Below are positions 54,819-62,967 of a DNA stretch of 64,000 nucleotides, piece by piece. Source of the stretch: Schleiferiaceae bacterium. Its GTDB lineage: Bacteria; Bacteroidota; Bacteroidia; Flavobacteriales; Schleiferiaceae. The notes beneath the pieces are model-generated. The model saw only the letters and a program-made list of their open reading frames with translations, did no database searches and was not told the origin of the DNA. The stretch's first letter is position 1. Each line of letters opens with the position of its first letter. The DNA lies in assembly GCA_029254375.1 (NCBI GenBank), contig JAQWXR010000001.1:1-64000 (forward strand). The letters are read 5' to 3'. The position numbers and the translations under genes were made by a program.

Positions 54819-56577
54819 GCCCACCGTATCGGGTAAAGCTTTCGACTGGAAAGTCCTTCGTCAGGTACTTGGTTATGCACGTCCTTACCGGTGGCAAACG
54901 ATTGCGGCCGCCGGTTTGTCGGTCATTTTAGGGATGCTCAGCACAGCGCGCCCCATTTTTGTGCGCGATGGGGTTGATGATGCGGTTGTTTCTGCAGACC
55001 CACAAGCTTTATATCACGCTATGATGCTGTTGGCTGCTGCGCTGATATTGGAATCTTTGGGTCAGTTTGCCTTCATCTATGCGACAAATGACCTTGGACA
55101 GAGAGTCATTCGCGATATTCGAATTCGGCTTTTTGGGCGGCTGCTTCAATTCAATATGCCGTTTTTTGACAAGACTCCCGTGGGAACCTTGGTCACCCGG
55201 TCCGTGAGTGATGTGGAGACCATGGCGGATATATTTTCAGATGGTTTGTTGGTCATTTTTGGCGATCTCTTCAAGATTGTTGTGATGGTCTCCGTAATGT
55301 TCTTCTTGTTCGATCCCGCATTGGTGGCAATCAGCCTTAGTGTCATCCCTCTGCTCTATATAGCGACCCGTTGGTTTCAACGGAGTATCAAATCCGCATT
55401 TACGGATGTCCGAAATCAAGTGGCCGCCTTGAATGCATTTGTTCAAGAGCGCATCACCGGTATGATGATCGTGCAGTTGTTTGCCCGGGAAAAGGTCGAA
55501 TACACGGGGTTTAAGGCAATCAATACCAAGCATAAAGACGCTAATATTCGGAGTATTTGGTACTTCTCGCTTTTCTTTCCGATCATCGAGATGCTTTCCG
55601 CAGTAAGCATTGGGTTAGCCATCTGGTATGGTGGTGTAGCGGCCGCAGAAGGAGCGGAAATTAGCATTGGTGATTTGACGGCATTGATTCTCTTCATCAA
55701 CTTGTTATACCGGCCGCTTCGCCAGTTGGCGGATCGGTTCAACACACTTCAGATGGGTATGGTGGCGAGCGAGCGGGTGCTCAAACTGATTGCCAACGAG
55801 TCAGATGTTGAACCAAGCGGTAAGCATGTTGCCGAAAAGGTTAATGGGCATGTAGAATTTCGAGGCGTACACTTCTCCTACCTTCCTGAGGAACCTATTC
55901 TTCGTGGGATTGATTTGAATATTCCAGTGGGCGAAACGTGGGCCTTGGTGGGTTCAACAGGCTCAGGGAAGAGCACACTCGTGCATTTACTTTTGGGCTA
56001 TTACCTCGTGCAAGAAGGTGAAATTCGCCTCGATGACGTGCGATTGCGGGATTGGAATCTTAGGTCTTTGCGCCAACATGTAGCCCTGGTGCAGCAGGAT
56101 GTCTTCTTGTTTTCGGATTCGGTGCGTAACAATGTGACGGTATACCGAAACATTTCAGATGAGGCGATTTGGGCGGCTGCTGAAGCTATGGGCATCGATG
56201 AGTTCCTCCGCAGTCTCCCAGGGGGCTTGGACTATGATGTGAAAGAACGTGGCGGTATGCTAAGCACCGGCCAGCGGCAGCTTCTGGCCTTCCTACGTGC
56301 CTATTTGCGCGAGCCCTCCTTGCTTATTTTGGATGAGGCGACCTCGAGCATTGACTCCCAGGCCGAAGATTGGATCCAAAAGGCAACGGTCACCCTAACG
56401 GAAGGGCGCACTTCGCTTGTTGTTGCGCACCGACTTGCCACGGTACTCAAGGCAGACCAAATTGTCGTCTTGGACAAGGGCCAAGTCGTCGAGCAAGGCC
56501 GTCACGAAGAATTGCTCACGAAAGGTGGCGCATACGCCAACCTCTACGAAAAGCAGTTTTTTGGAGAGGAATCCTGA
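54793..56577 (+). CDS. MsbA-like ABC exporter (fused permease-ATPase)
   Basis: The protein has 594 residues from MSAKTPPSKPTV; the frame extends 29 codons further into truA. Six membrane helices (about 35-330) with QRVIRDIRIRLF coupling region, then Walker A GSTGSGKST, signature LSTGQRQLLAFLRA and Walker B LLILDEATSSID. Closest to the MsbA/lipid-exporter type of half transporter. Lipid-linked substrate is a family-level inference. It overlaps truA by 26 bp. Confidence 0.88.
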   Translation: MSAKTPPSKPTVSGKAFDWKVLRQVLGYARPYRWQTIAAAGLSVILGMLSTARPIFVRDGVDDAVVSADPQALYHAMMLLAAALILESLGQFAFIYATNDLGQRVIRDIRIRLFGRLLQFNMPFFDKTPVGTLVTRSVSDVETMADIFSDGLLVIFGDLFKIVVMVSVMFFLFDPALVAISLSVIPLLYIATRWFQRSIKSAFTDVRNQVAALNAFVQERITGMMIVQLFAREKVEYTGFKAINTKHKDANIRSIWYFSLFFPIIEMLSAVSIGLAIWYGGVAAAEGAEISIGDLTALILFINLLYRPLRQLADRFNTLQMGMVASERVLKLIANESDVEPSGKHVAEKVNGHVEFRGVHFSYLPEEPILRGIDLNIPVGETWALVGSTGSGKSTLVHLLLGYYLVQEGEIRLDDVRLRDWNLRSLRQHVALVQQDVFLFSDSVRNNVTVYRNISDEAIWAAAEAMGIDEFLRSLPGGLDYDVKERGGMLSTGQRQLLAFLRAYLREPSLLILDEATSSIDSQAEDWIQKATVTLTEGRTSLVVAHRLATVLKADQIVVLDKGQVVEQGRHEELLTKGGAYANLYEKQFFGEES

Positions 56578-56578
56578 C

Positions 56579-56605
56579 AAAAAAAAAGCGGCCCCGAAGG
56601 GCCGC
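56579..56605 (-). terminator. intrinsic terminator, reverse direction
   Basis: A 7-bp GC stem (GCGGCCC / GGGCCGC) with loop CGAA is preceded on the + strand by nine A, giving nine U when read leftwards. It would end transcripts from the gene at 57323-56769. It also sits directly after the ABC exporter stop, but lacks a T run in that direction. The 163 bp from 56606 to 56768 hold nothing else recognisable. Confidence 0.75.
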
Positions 56606-56768
56606 TGTGAACTTAGGAGTTTCGGAACGATACAGGCCGATCCAACTGGTAAAAAGGACCTGTGAACACACGAGTGTATATGCGCAAGGCCGCAACCTCC
56701 GTCCAAAAGAACGTGATCAATTGTAGCCCGCATCTGTACTCAAAGCGCGAGCCAAAGGTATTGGAAAT

Positions 56769-57323
56769 TCAGACCGGTAAGAGAGAATTCGGATCCTGAA
56801 TTTGGACCGCAGGGGCATAGGTGGCGACCAGGGCCTGGAATTCCTGCAGTCGAGTAATTTGAACGGCTACTATTCGGCCTTCTTGAAGTTCGAAAAACGC
56901 ATAGGTCCCTTCGTCAAAAGCGTAGGCGTGCACGCGTTTATACGGTCCAAAACTTCCAATCCTAAGTCCCCAGCCGCCAAAATCTCCAATGGGGCTGGCC
57001 TTGGCTAGGTAAATGGCCTGAACAGCCTCCCACGAACGCCATTTCCAGCGCCAAACAAAAGGACGGTAAATCACGCCAATGCCCCGTGCACTGATCCGCA
57101 AGCGGCACCAGGACATAATCATGGCGGTAACTCCAGCCTCGAGCGCAATAACACTAAGCAAGACCCAGAACATGGTTGGGCCCTCTTCGGAAGGTCGGCT
57201 TGCAAAGAAGGCAGCTAAATCTGCCCAGCCCACGGAAATAATGATGGTCAAGGTCGTGGTCAGGCTAATGCCCAAGACGATAAGAAAGACGGGAGGGATG
57301 CGGAATTGGTCGCGGTATTCCAT
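56769..57323 (-). CDS. hypothetical two-helix membrane protein, PH-like
   Basis: The protein has 184 residues. Two N-terminal membrane helices (about 12-34 and 48-70), then a soluble part with CRLRISARGIGVIYRPFVWRWKWRSW and AYAFDEGTYAFFEL, a pattern seen in bacterial PH-like domains of membrane proteins. Function unknown. Divergent from the YceI lipoprotein gene, 108 bp apart. Confidence 0.6.
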   Translation of the reverse strand: MEYRDQFRIPPVFLIVLGISLTTTLTIIISVGWADLAAFFASRPSEEGPTMFWVLLSVIALEAGVTAMIMSWCRLRISARGIGVIYRPFVWRWKWRSWEAVQAIYLAKASPIGDFGGWGLRIGSFGPYKRVHAYAFDEGTYAFFELQEGRIVAVQITRLQEFQALVATYAPAVQIQDPNSLLPV

Positions 57324-57328
57324 ATGTG

Positions 57329-57336
57329 TAAAAGTA
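57329..57336 (-). promoter_or_regulatory. -7 promoter box for the 57323 gene
   Basis: TACTTTTA on the reverse strand ends 5 nt before the ATG, another probable leaderless start. Confidence 0.45.
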
Positions 57337-57360
57337 CACGCTTAACAATTGTATGAGAAG

Positions 57361-57422
57361 GATGTTTGAACATCTTTTGAGTGCTGTACATTTGCACACG
57401 TTACTTAATAATGTTTAAACAT
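57361..57422 (+). promoter_or_regulatory. YceI-lipoprotein promoter bracketed by two palindromes
   Basis: A well-formed promoter: TTTG (57365-57368), an 18-bp spacer and TACATTTG (57387-57394). The -33 element lies inside palindrome GATGTTTGAACATC (57361-57374), and a related perfect palindrome ATGTTTAAACAT (57411-57422) lies in the leader; their centres are 49 bp apart. Shared core TGTTTnAACA suggests one dimeric regulator bound at both. Confidence 0.6.
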
Positions 57423-57431
57423 CAAACTTAA

Positions 57432-58073
57432 ATGAAAAAACTTCTTTCTCTTTCTGCTGCAGCGCTTTTGGCTGTGGCCTGTGGCCAAGGCACTTTGGAT
57501 GCTACAGATGCAAAAGATGCTGCCCAAGGCGGCCAAACGTTGACCGTTGACGCGGCGGCTTCTAGCGTTGAATGGTACGGTCACAAGCCCTTCGCAGAGA
57601 GCTACGGCCACGCGGGTACCTTGAACATCACGGAAGGTTCCGTGGGTCTTGAGAACGGTGCCTTGGTGTCGGGCAGCTTTACGCTGGACATGAACACCAT
57701 CATGTGCACGGACGAAGCCCTTCCACAGGAGAAAAAAGACTACTTAGTCGGTCACTTAAAAAGCGCAGAATTCTTTGCTGTGGACAGCTTTGCCGTTGCC
57801 ACATTTGAAATCACGGGCGTAGATGCTCAAGAGGGTGAAAATAATTCTTTGGTTTCTGGCAATTTGACCATGCGAGGTGTGACCAACAACATCCAGTTCC
57901 CTGCCCATGTGACGGTGGTGGATTCTGTTGTTACATTGACCGCTCCCCAGTTCAATATTGACCGCAAGCAGTGGGGCGTCATGTATTCCTCCACGAGCAT
58001 TGTGGATTTAGCAAAAGATAACTTGATTTCCGACGATTTAGGTATCAAGTTTACCGTTTCTGCTAAGCTTTAA
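57432..58073 (+). CDS. YceI-family lipoprotein
   Basis: The protein has 213 residues. Lipoprotein signal with lipobox near LAVAC, then the YceI barrel: SSVEWYGHKPFAESYGHAGTL, HLKSAEFFAVDSFAVATFEI, GNLTMRGVTNNIQFPAHV. Family members bind isoprenoid or similar hydrophobic ligands in the periplasm. Monocistronic with its own promoter and terminator. Confidence 0.88.
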   Translation: MKKLLSLSAAALLAVACGQGTLDATDAKDAAQGGQTLTVDAAASSVEWYGHKPFAESYGHAGTLNITEGSVGLENGALVSGSFTLDMNTIMCTDEALPQEKKDYLVGHLKSAEFFAVDSFAVATFEITGVDAQEGENNSLVSGNLTMRGVTNNIQFPAHVTVVDSVVTLTAPQFNIDRKQWGVMYSSTSIVDLAKDNLISDDLGIKFTVSAKL

Positions 58074-58095
58074 TTAGCTTCCCGTTAATTGGGTG

Positions 58096-58125
58096 AAAGC
58101 CTCGGCGAAAGCCGGGGCTTTTTTT
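58096..58125 (+). terminator. intrinsic terminator after the YceI lipoprotein gene
   Basis: An 11-bp stem (AAAGCCTCGGC / GCCGGGGCTTT, one G-T wobble) is closed by a GAAA tetraloop and followed by T. It touches the stop of the reverse gene at 58124. Confidence 0.88.
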
Positions 58126-59032
58126 ATGCGCTTGGAGGGAGGAGCTGCTCAAAGGCGGTGCCCAGGGTGGGGTAATGGAATTGAAATCCGACGTTTTCCC
58201 ATTTCGCTGCGGAACACTTCGTGCTCATCAAGCCGACTTGAGCCATCTCTCCAAGCATCAGGTAAAGAGCCCATGCAGGAACCGAAGGGGCGATGAATGG
58301 ACGTTTGAGTATCTGGGCAAGGGTTCGGCTAAACTCACGATTACGAGTGGATTCGGGTCCAACCCCATTCCAAATGCCCTGGCAATCCTCCTGTTCAGCT
58401 AGGAATAAGAACTGCCGGGCCAGATCGTTTACATGAATCCAGGGCATCCAATGCATTCCATTTCCGAGTGCCGCCCCCAATCCCCAGTTGAATATGGGAA
58501 AGAGGGTGGCCAACACACCACTATTTTTCCCAAGTACGATGCCAATGCGGAGTTTGACCACGCGTAGGCCAAGGTCCTCCATGCGGTCCGCTTGATGCTC
58601 CCATGCGCGCACAACATCGCCCAGAAATCCCTCCGCACCCCCGTCATTTTCGTGGTAGAGTCGCTCCGGGTCGTTGGGGTAAATACCTACCGCAGAGGCA
58701 GAGATAAATGCCTTTGGACGCTGGTCTGCGGGCATGTCCTGAATCGCCTGGAAAAGGGTTTCGGCCCCTTGGATGCGGCTATCAAGAATAGCTTGTTTGT
58801 GTTTGCGCGTCCACCGTTCGGCCACGTTAGCCCCCGCAAGATGAAATACCGCTTCGACTCCCTTGAGTGCATCTGTATCCATGGTTCCTTGGCTCGGGTC
58901 CCAATGGGCATGTTCGTTGTGCGATTGCCGGGTCGAAAGTACCCGCACCTTGTGCCCTTGCGCCATCAGCACTCGTGACAATTCTTGACCTACCAAGCCG
59001 GTTCCGCCCGTGATTAAAAAAATGCGTCCCAT
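58124..59032 (-). CDS. TIGR01777-family SDR-type epimerase-like protein
   Basis: The protein has 302 residues from MGRIFLITGGTGLVGQEL, with the Rossmann glycine motif TGGTGLVG. The frame is open a little upstream but lacks conserved sequence. FHLAGANVAERWTRKHKQ and FISASAVGIYPN are typical of TIGR01777 (YfcH-like); the C-terminal DUF1731 part follows. Biological role unknown. Confidence 0.88.
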   Translation of the reverse strand: MGRIFLITGGTGLVGQELSRVLMAQGHKVRVLSTRQSHNEHAHWDPSQGTMDTDALKGVEAVFHLAGANVAERWTRKHKQAILDSRIQGAETLFQAIQDMPADQRPKAFISASAVGIYPNDPERLYHENDGGAEGFLGDVVRAWEHQADRMEDLGLRVVKLRIGIVLGKNSGVLATLFPIFNWGLGAALGNGMHWMPWIHVNDLARQFLFLAEQEDCQGIWNGVGPESTRNREFSRTLAQILKRPFIAPSVPAWALYLMLGEMAQVGLMSTKCSAAKWENVGFQFHYPTLGTAFEQLLPPSA

Positions 59033-59071
59033 ATGCAAAAGAACCCCATTTTTGTGGCACAGTTCATCCTC

Positions 59072-59644
59072 ATGCACCAATTAATTCCTCATTCTGGCTG
59101 GAAGCCACGATATCAAGCCTCTTTGGATCCCAAAAGCCCATTGTATTTGGACTCGGGAGCCCCTGAAAATGGTGCCTACCATCAGATGTATGACTTTGTG
59201 ATTCATCCGGAATGGGACGCCATTGGCTGTGAGACACTCTACATCAAGCTTCTCTTTGTCGATTACCAAGAATGCTTTGCTGTAATTGAGCTTTTAGGAG
59301 AATGGAATGACGCAGTCCACAACGATGTGATGGAAGTAAAAAGAAGGCTCGTGGATCCACTAAACCTTCATGGAATCGACAAGTTTTTGTTGCTCGCGGA
59401 CAATTTGTTGAATTTTCACGGTGGTGAAGAAGACTATTATGCTGAATGGGCTGAAGATTGTGAGGCCGGCTGGATTGTCATGTTAAACGCTAGAGACCAT
59501 GTTATTCAAGACCTTCATTCTGCACGCCTAAGTGCCTACATCTGGGCAGGAGAGCGGTATCGCTTTGCAGCCTGGCGTGCACAAGATCCGTTGGCCTTAT
59601 GTCAGGCCGTGGATTTGCTTATTCAAAAACAACTTGGGGCTTAA
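59072..59644 (+). CDS. hypothetical cytosolic protein
   Basis: The protein has 190 residues from MHQLIPHSGWKPRYQAS; an ATG at 59033 is in frame but immediately abuts the divergent start codon, and a CATTTTTG box at 59047-59054 fits the later start. Acidic and aromatic-rich, with AYHQMYDFVIHPEWDAIGC and NLLNFHGGEEDYYAEWA; no signal peptide or known domain. Its stop overlaps ilvE. Confidence 0.55.
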   Translation: MHQLIPHSGWKPRYQASLDPKSPLYLDSGAPENGAYHQMYDFVIHPEWDAIGCETLYIKLLFVDYQECFAVIELLGEWNDAVHNDVMEVKRRLVDPLNLHGIDKFLLLADNLLNFHGGEEDYYAEWAEDCEAGWIVMLNARDHVIQDLHSARLSAYIWAGERYRFAAWRAQDPLALCQAVDLLIQKQLGA

Positions 59645-60684
59645 ATCTGGACCATCCACTGGTGGCGGTCCTCTGTGCGTCCGTAGCGAATATCGGCCAG
59701 GGCGGACTTGACCCGCATGGCGACCCCATTTTCAGGCGCTGGGACCGAAATGATGGCCTCATGATAGCCTATGCCATCAATCGGACTGACCACAGCAGCG
59801 GTACCCATTCCAAATGCTTCTTCAAGGCTGCCATCTTTTGCGGCGGCCACGATTTCATCTACAGAAATGCGGCGCTCCTCCACCGGAATACCCCACTCCT
59901 TGGCCAAAATCAAGATGGAGTCACGGGTGATGCCTTCAAGAATCCGATCTGATAAGGCGGGGGTTAGTAAGCGACCGTTGATTACAAAAGCAACATTCAT
60001 TGTGCCGGCTTCTTCGAGGTAGGCATGATCAGCGTGATCGGTCCAAAGGACTTGGTTGAATCCTTCTTCTACTGCTTTGCGGGTCGCCAAAAATGCGCCA
60101 CCATAGTTTCCGGCAGCTTTGGCAAAACCAACCCCACCTTGGGCAGCTCGTGTGAAATGTTGCTCGATTTTGACCTTGACCGGCTTGGAGTAGAGTTCAC
60201 CCACTGGGCTCGTTACAATCGCAAATGTGTATTCTTCAGAGGGCCGCGCAGCGACGAATTCCGAACTCGAAAATAGAAAGGGACGCAAATACAATGCAGT
60301 ATTCTCTCCACCAGGAACCCATTCAGAATCAATTCGAATCAACTCCAAGAGGCCTTCCATGAAAATCTCTTTTGGCAGCTCAGGGATGAGCATACGGGCA
60401 CCCGACTTATTGAGTCGTTCCCAGTTTCGTTCGGGGCGAAAAATGGCAATGCTACCATCCGCTTGACGATAGGCTTTTTGGCCCTCAAAAACGGCCTGAC
60501 CATAGTGAAGAGCGTGCAAACCAAGGCCTTGCTTTAGGGCTCCATAGGGCTCGATGCTTCCTTCGCCCCATGCGCCGTTCTTAAATTCACAAATAAAGAT
60601 GTGGTCCGAAAGACCTGCACCAAATCCTAAATTGTTAAAATCAATGGTGGAGAGCCTGGAATCAGTGGTAGTATGTACTTTCAT
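59641..60684 (-). CDS. ilvE: branched-chain amino acid aminotransferase
   Basis: The protein has 347 residues and is a fold-type IV PLP enzyme. LHYGQAVFEGQKAYR, the PLP lysine in GFAKAAGNYGGA, and EEAGTMNVAFV are all present; the roughly 350-residue length matches the eukaryote-like BCAT group. It makes or breaks down Val, Leu and Ile; valine breakdown would feed isobutyryl-CoA to IcmF. Confidence 0.93.
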   Translation of the reverse strand: MKVHTTTDSRLSTIDFNNLGFGAGLSDHIFICEFKNGAWGEGSIEPYGALKQGLGLHALHYGQAVFEGQKAYRQADGSIAIFRPERNWERLNKSGARMLIPELPKEIFMEGLLELIRIDSEWVPGGENTALYLRPFLFSSSEFVAARPSEEYTFAIVTSPVGELYSKPVKVKIEQHFTRAAQGGVGFAKAAGNYGGAFLATRKAVEEGFNQVLWTDHADHAYLEEAGTMNVAFVINGRLLTPALSDRILEGITRDSILILAKEWGIPVEERRISVDEIVAAAKDGSLEEAFGMGTAAVVSPIDGIGYHEAIISVPAPENGVAMRVKSALADIRYGRTEDRHQWMVQI

Positions 60685-60730
60685 GGGCGATCAGGGAAGG
60701 GTTGTGAGGCTCAGCGCGGCTAAGCCGGTG

Positions 60731-60760
60731 CAAAGGTACGAAGGATTGATTGTACCTTTA
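60731..60760. promoter_or_regulatory. back-to-back -7 boxes of ilvE and the DUF4920 gene
   Basis: Reverse TACCTTTG (60731-60738) drives ilvE with a leader of about 43 nt; forward TACCTTTA (60753-60760) ends 14 nt before the ATG at 60775. Fourteen bp separate the boxes, so the promoters overlap. Confidence 0.55.
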
Positions 60761-60774
60761 TCAAAAGCCTTACT

Positions 60775-61320
60775 ATGAAACGTATTTTGATTCCTGCCTT
60801 AGCCCTCTTCGCGGCCTTTACCCGTCCAAGTGAATCTCCGGTGGAGACGATGAGTTTTGACTATTTCGGAGACAGCATCCAAGTAGCGGACACCACTAAT
60901 CTGAATGATCTTCTGGCTCAATTGGGTTCAGGCACTGACTCGCTCTACGCGACGTTTGCGGCACCGATTTCAGCGGTGTGTCAGGTAAAGGGCTGCTGGA
61001 TGCAGTTGGACCTGGGCAATGGAGAAGAGGCGCTGGTGCGTTTCAAAGATTACGGCTTCTTTGTGCCTATGGATGCAAGCTCAGAAAGGGCCATCATCAC
61101 AGGAAGCTTGACAGTGGACACCTTGAGTGTCGAATGGTTGCGTCACCAAGCCGAAGATGCGGGCAAATCTGACTCGGCTATTGCGGCGATTACTGAGCCA
61201 AAAATCTCCTATGCCGTTTTGGCAACGGGTGTAGCACTCCCTCAAAAAGTCCGTGAAATGGCGGAAGAAGAGGAGGCACACGATCATGAAGGCCACGATC
61301 ACGATGGCCATGAGCATTAA
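60775..61320 (+). CDS. DUF4920-family secreted protein with His-rich tail
   Basis: The protein has 181 residues. Hydrophobic signal LIPALALFAAFT, then the DUF4920 core CQVKGCWMQLDLGNG and VRFKDYGFFVPMD. The last 18 residues alternate Glu/Asp and His (HDHEGHDHDGHEH), a likely metal-binding tail. Bacteroidota family of unknown function. Overlaps the next gene by 11 bp. Confidence 0.8.
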   Translation: MKRILIPALALFAAFTRPSESPVETMSFDYFGDSIQVADTTNLNDLLAQLGSGTDSLYATFAAPISAVCQVKGCWMQLDLGNGEEALVRFKDYGFFVPMDASSERAIITGSLTVDTLSVEWLRHQAEDAGKSDSAIAAITEPKISYAVLATGVALPQKVREMAEEEEAHDHEGHDHDGHEH

Positions 61321-61816
61321 ACATCAGACCCGAAAGGGTCTTTTGTTTTTGACGGCATCTCTTGGCATGCTGAGCCTGTCCGTGCTCAGTTGTAACGCTC
61401 CAGAAGCAACGCCTGAACAAAAGCCTGCGGATCAACCTAGTCGTCGAACGGGGATGTATGAAGCCAGTCCTTTAGCGGTAGCTATGCGTAGCATGGCGAC
61501 GGATATGGAGTCACTCCGGGCAAAAGCAGATGATGGCTCCTTGCAAATCGAAGAGGTAGATGCCATGATTTTGGCGCATGCCGATATGAAAACGGCTCAG
61601 GCCACCAAGCCATCAGATATCAAGGCTAGTTATACAGGCTATGCCGAAGCATATCTCCTCCAATTGGAAGAACTCAAGGAACAAATGCGTGCGAATGCTA
61701 GCAGGGAAGAGCGACTGGAGGCGTTTAATGCTGCCTTGACTACCTGTGTGGCCTGCCACCAAGAACATTGTCCTGGTCCTATTTCACGCATTGAAAAAAT
61801 TAAGGTTCAGCCATAA
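61310..61816 (+). CDS. lipoprotein with a c-type haem motif
   Basis: The protein has 168 residues from MSIKHQTRKGLLFLTASLG; an earlier in-frame ATG at 61253 lies inside the DUF4920 gene. Lipobox near SVLSC. The C-terminal helix region holds CVACHQEHC, one CxxCH motif, and the helical layout (Met at MRSMATDMESL) resembles cytochrome c'-like four-helix proteins. Coupled to the His-tailed DUF4920 protein. Confidence 0.72.
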   Translation: MSIKHQTRKGLLFLTASLGMLSLSVLSCNAPEATPEQKPADQPSRRTGMYEASPLAVAMRSMATDMESLRAKADDGSLQIEEVDAMILAHADMKTAQATKPSDIKASYTGYAEAYLLQLEELKEQMRANASREERLEAFNAALTTCVACHQEHCPGPISRIEKIKVQP

Positions 61817-62084
61817 TAGAGCGGGTAATCACCCATGATGCTCGTCCCACGTTGCGTTCTGAGCGCTGGAATTAAAGTTTTCACTCCTTGAATGAAGCTA
61901 GGGTCCGGACTCAAAGTACTTATAGATGCAGAATGGGCTAATCTTCCTTAGCGCAAAGTCACGTATCTAAGGTTAGATCTCACCTTGCCTATAATAGAGG
62001 CTTGGTAAGTTTAGAGGTCAGCCTGGGTCACCGTGCAAACAATAGATGTTGCGTGTGCGGCGTGGCTGAACGACATTTAGACCT
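61817..62084. other. 268-bp gap without a recognisable gene
   Basis: No convincing frame, tRNA or terminator was seen. Small inverted stretches exist (ATCTAAGGTTAGAT near 61970; GCCT-n7-AGGC near 61988) but are weak. It may hold the promoter of the Nudix gene or a decayed sequence. Confidence 0.4.
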
Positions 62085-62540
62085 ATGAAATATCGAAGCC
62101 TCCGCGTCTATGGGTTCTTAGAAAATGCTGAGGGGGATCTTCTGATCGCCTATGAACGCTTTGCAGGCCAACCCTTGATTAAATTTCCTGGAGGGGGCAT
62201 CGAATGGGGCGAAGGCCATCAAGAGGCCCTATGCCGTGAATTCATGGAGGAGTTAGGGGTATCAATCGCGGTGAAGGAGTGCATGTACTTTAATGATTTC
62301 CCGGTGCAATCCGCCATCAATCCAGCCTATCAAGTACAGTCATTTTTTTATCGCGTGAAACTCCATGAAACGGGAGGCCCCCAAAGGGTTCAGGCAGAGA
62401 CAAAACGCGAAGTCCCCAGCGAAGAGGGGGAGCGATTTGTGTGGGTTCCAAGAAATGAAATTGACGCAATCCCATTCACTTTTGAGATAGAGCAGGCGGC
62501 TATGCGCTCGTTTTTGGCCGCAGCCAAGAGCCCTCAATAG
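62085..62540 (+). CDS. Nudix hydrolase
   Basis: The protein has 151 residues. The Nudix box is complete (about residues 40-62: the Gly-Glu spacing in GGGIEWGE, then REFMEELGV). Such enzymes hydrolyse nucleoside diphosphates linked to other groups; the substrate cannot be told. Its 3' end overlaps the reverse gene ending at 62500 by 41 bp. Confidence 0.88.
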   Translation: MKYRSLRVYGFLENAEGDLLIAYERFAGQPLIKFPGGGIEWGEGHQEALCREFMEELGVSIAVKECMYFNDFPVQSAINPAYQVQSFFYRVKLHETGGPQRVQAETKREVPSEEGERFVWVPRNEIDAIPFTFEIEQAAMRSFLAAAKSPQ

Positions 62541-62967
62541 GAAGAATAGGCTGCCAATCACCTTTGCTTTGGGCGACGGTATTCAAGAATTCTCCTTCAG
62601 CTTGGCGTGCCTGGCGTACGTTAACGGGTTCCCATGTTCTCGTGGCGTTGGACCGAACATAGAGCATCATGCGGCCAAATAGGTCAATGCCTAATAAGCG
62701 ACTGAGTTCATTGAGCGCTTTCATTCGGGTATCAATCGAACAACCACTCGCCGTATGGGTCTGTTCGTCCACGGCCAAAGCAATCAAGCGTCGATCTACC
62801 GTGGTATAGCCAGCGCTAATCGGCTGGCCATGCGCAGTCCATTCGCGACATATTCGATCCAAATGATCCTCAACAAGGGAATCTTGCCCTTCGGACCAAG
62901 GCGAAGCGGCGCAGAAACACCAGAATCGACTGTATTCGGGTAATTCAGACCAAGGTTTAGAGTTCAT
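62500..62967 (-). CDS. conserved Bacteroidota protein often labelled 'ABC transporter ATPase'
   Basis: The protein has 155 residues from MNSKPWSELPEYSRFWCF. The same family is often annotated as an ABC transporter ATPase, but no Walker motif is present, so that name is misleading. It overlaps the CCG-domain gene by 11 bp and should be co-transcribed. Function unknown. Confidence 0.6.
   Translation of the reverse strand: MNSKPWSELPEYSRFWCFCAASPWSEGQDSLVEDHLDRICREWTAHGQPISAGYTTVDRRLIALAVDEQTHTASGCSIDTRMKALNELSRLLGIDLFGRMMLYVRSNATRTWEPVNVRQARQAEGEFLNTVAQSKGDWQPILPIEGSWLRPKTSA

Noticed and set aside
56588-56605. Hairpin as a forward terminator of the ABC exporter
   Set aside because: No T run follows on the + strand; the A run on its left makes it a reverse terminator.
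56395-56733. Reverse frame over the ABC exporter end and following gap
   Set aside because: Crosses the terminator hairpin and has no recognisable domain or promoter.
61817-62084. tRNA gene in the gap
   Set aside because: No cloverleaf, TTCGAAT-type T loop or acceptor stem was found.
62500-62967. ABC transporter ATPase label
   Set aside because: No Walker A, signature or Walker B motif in the 155 residues.
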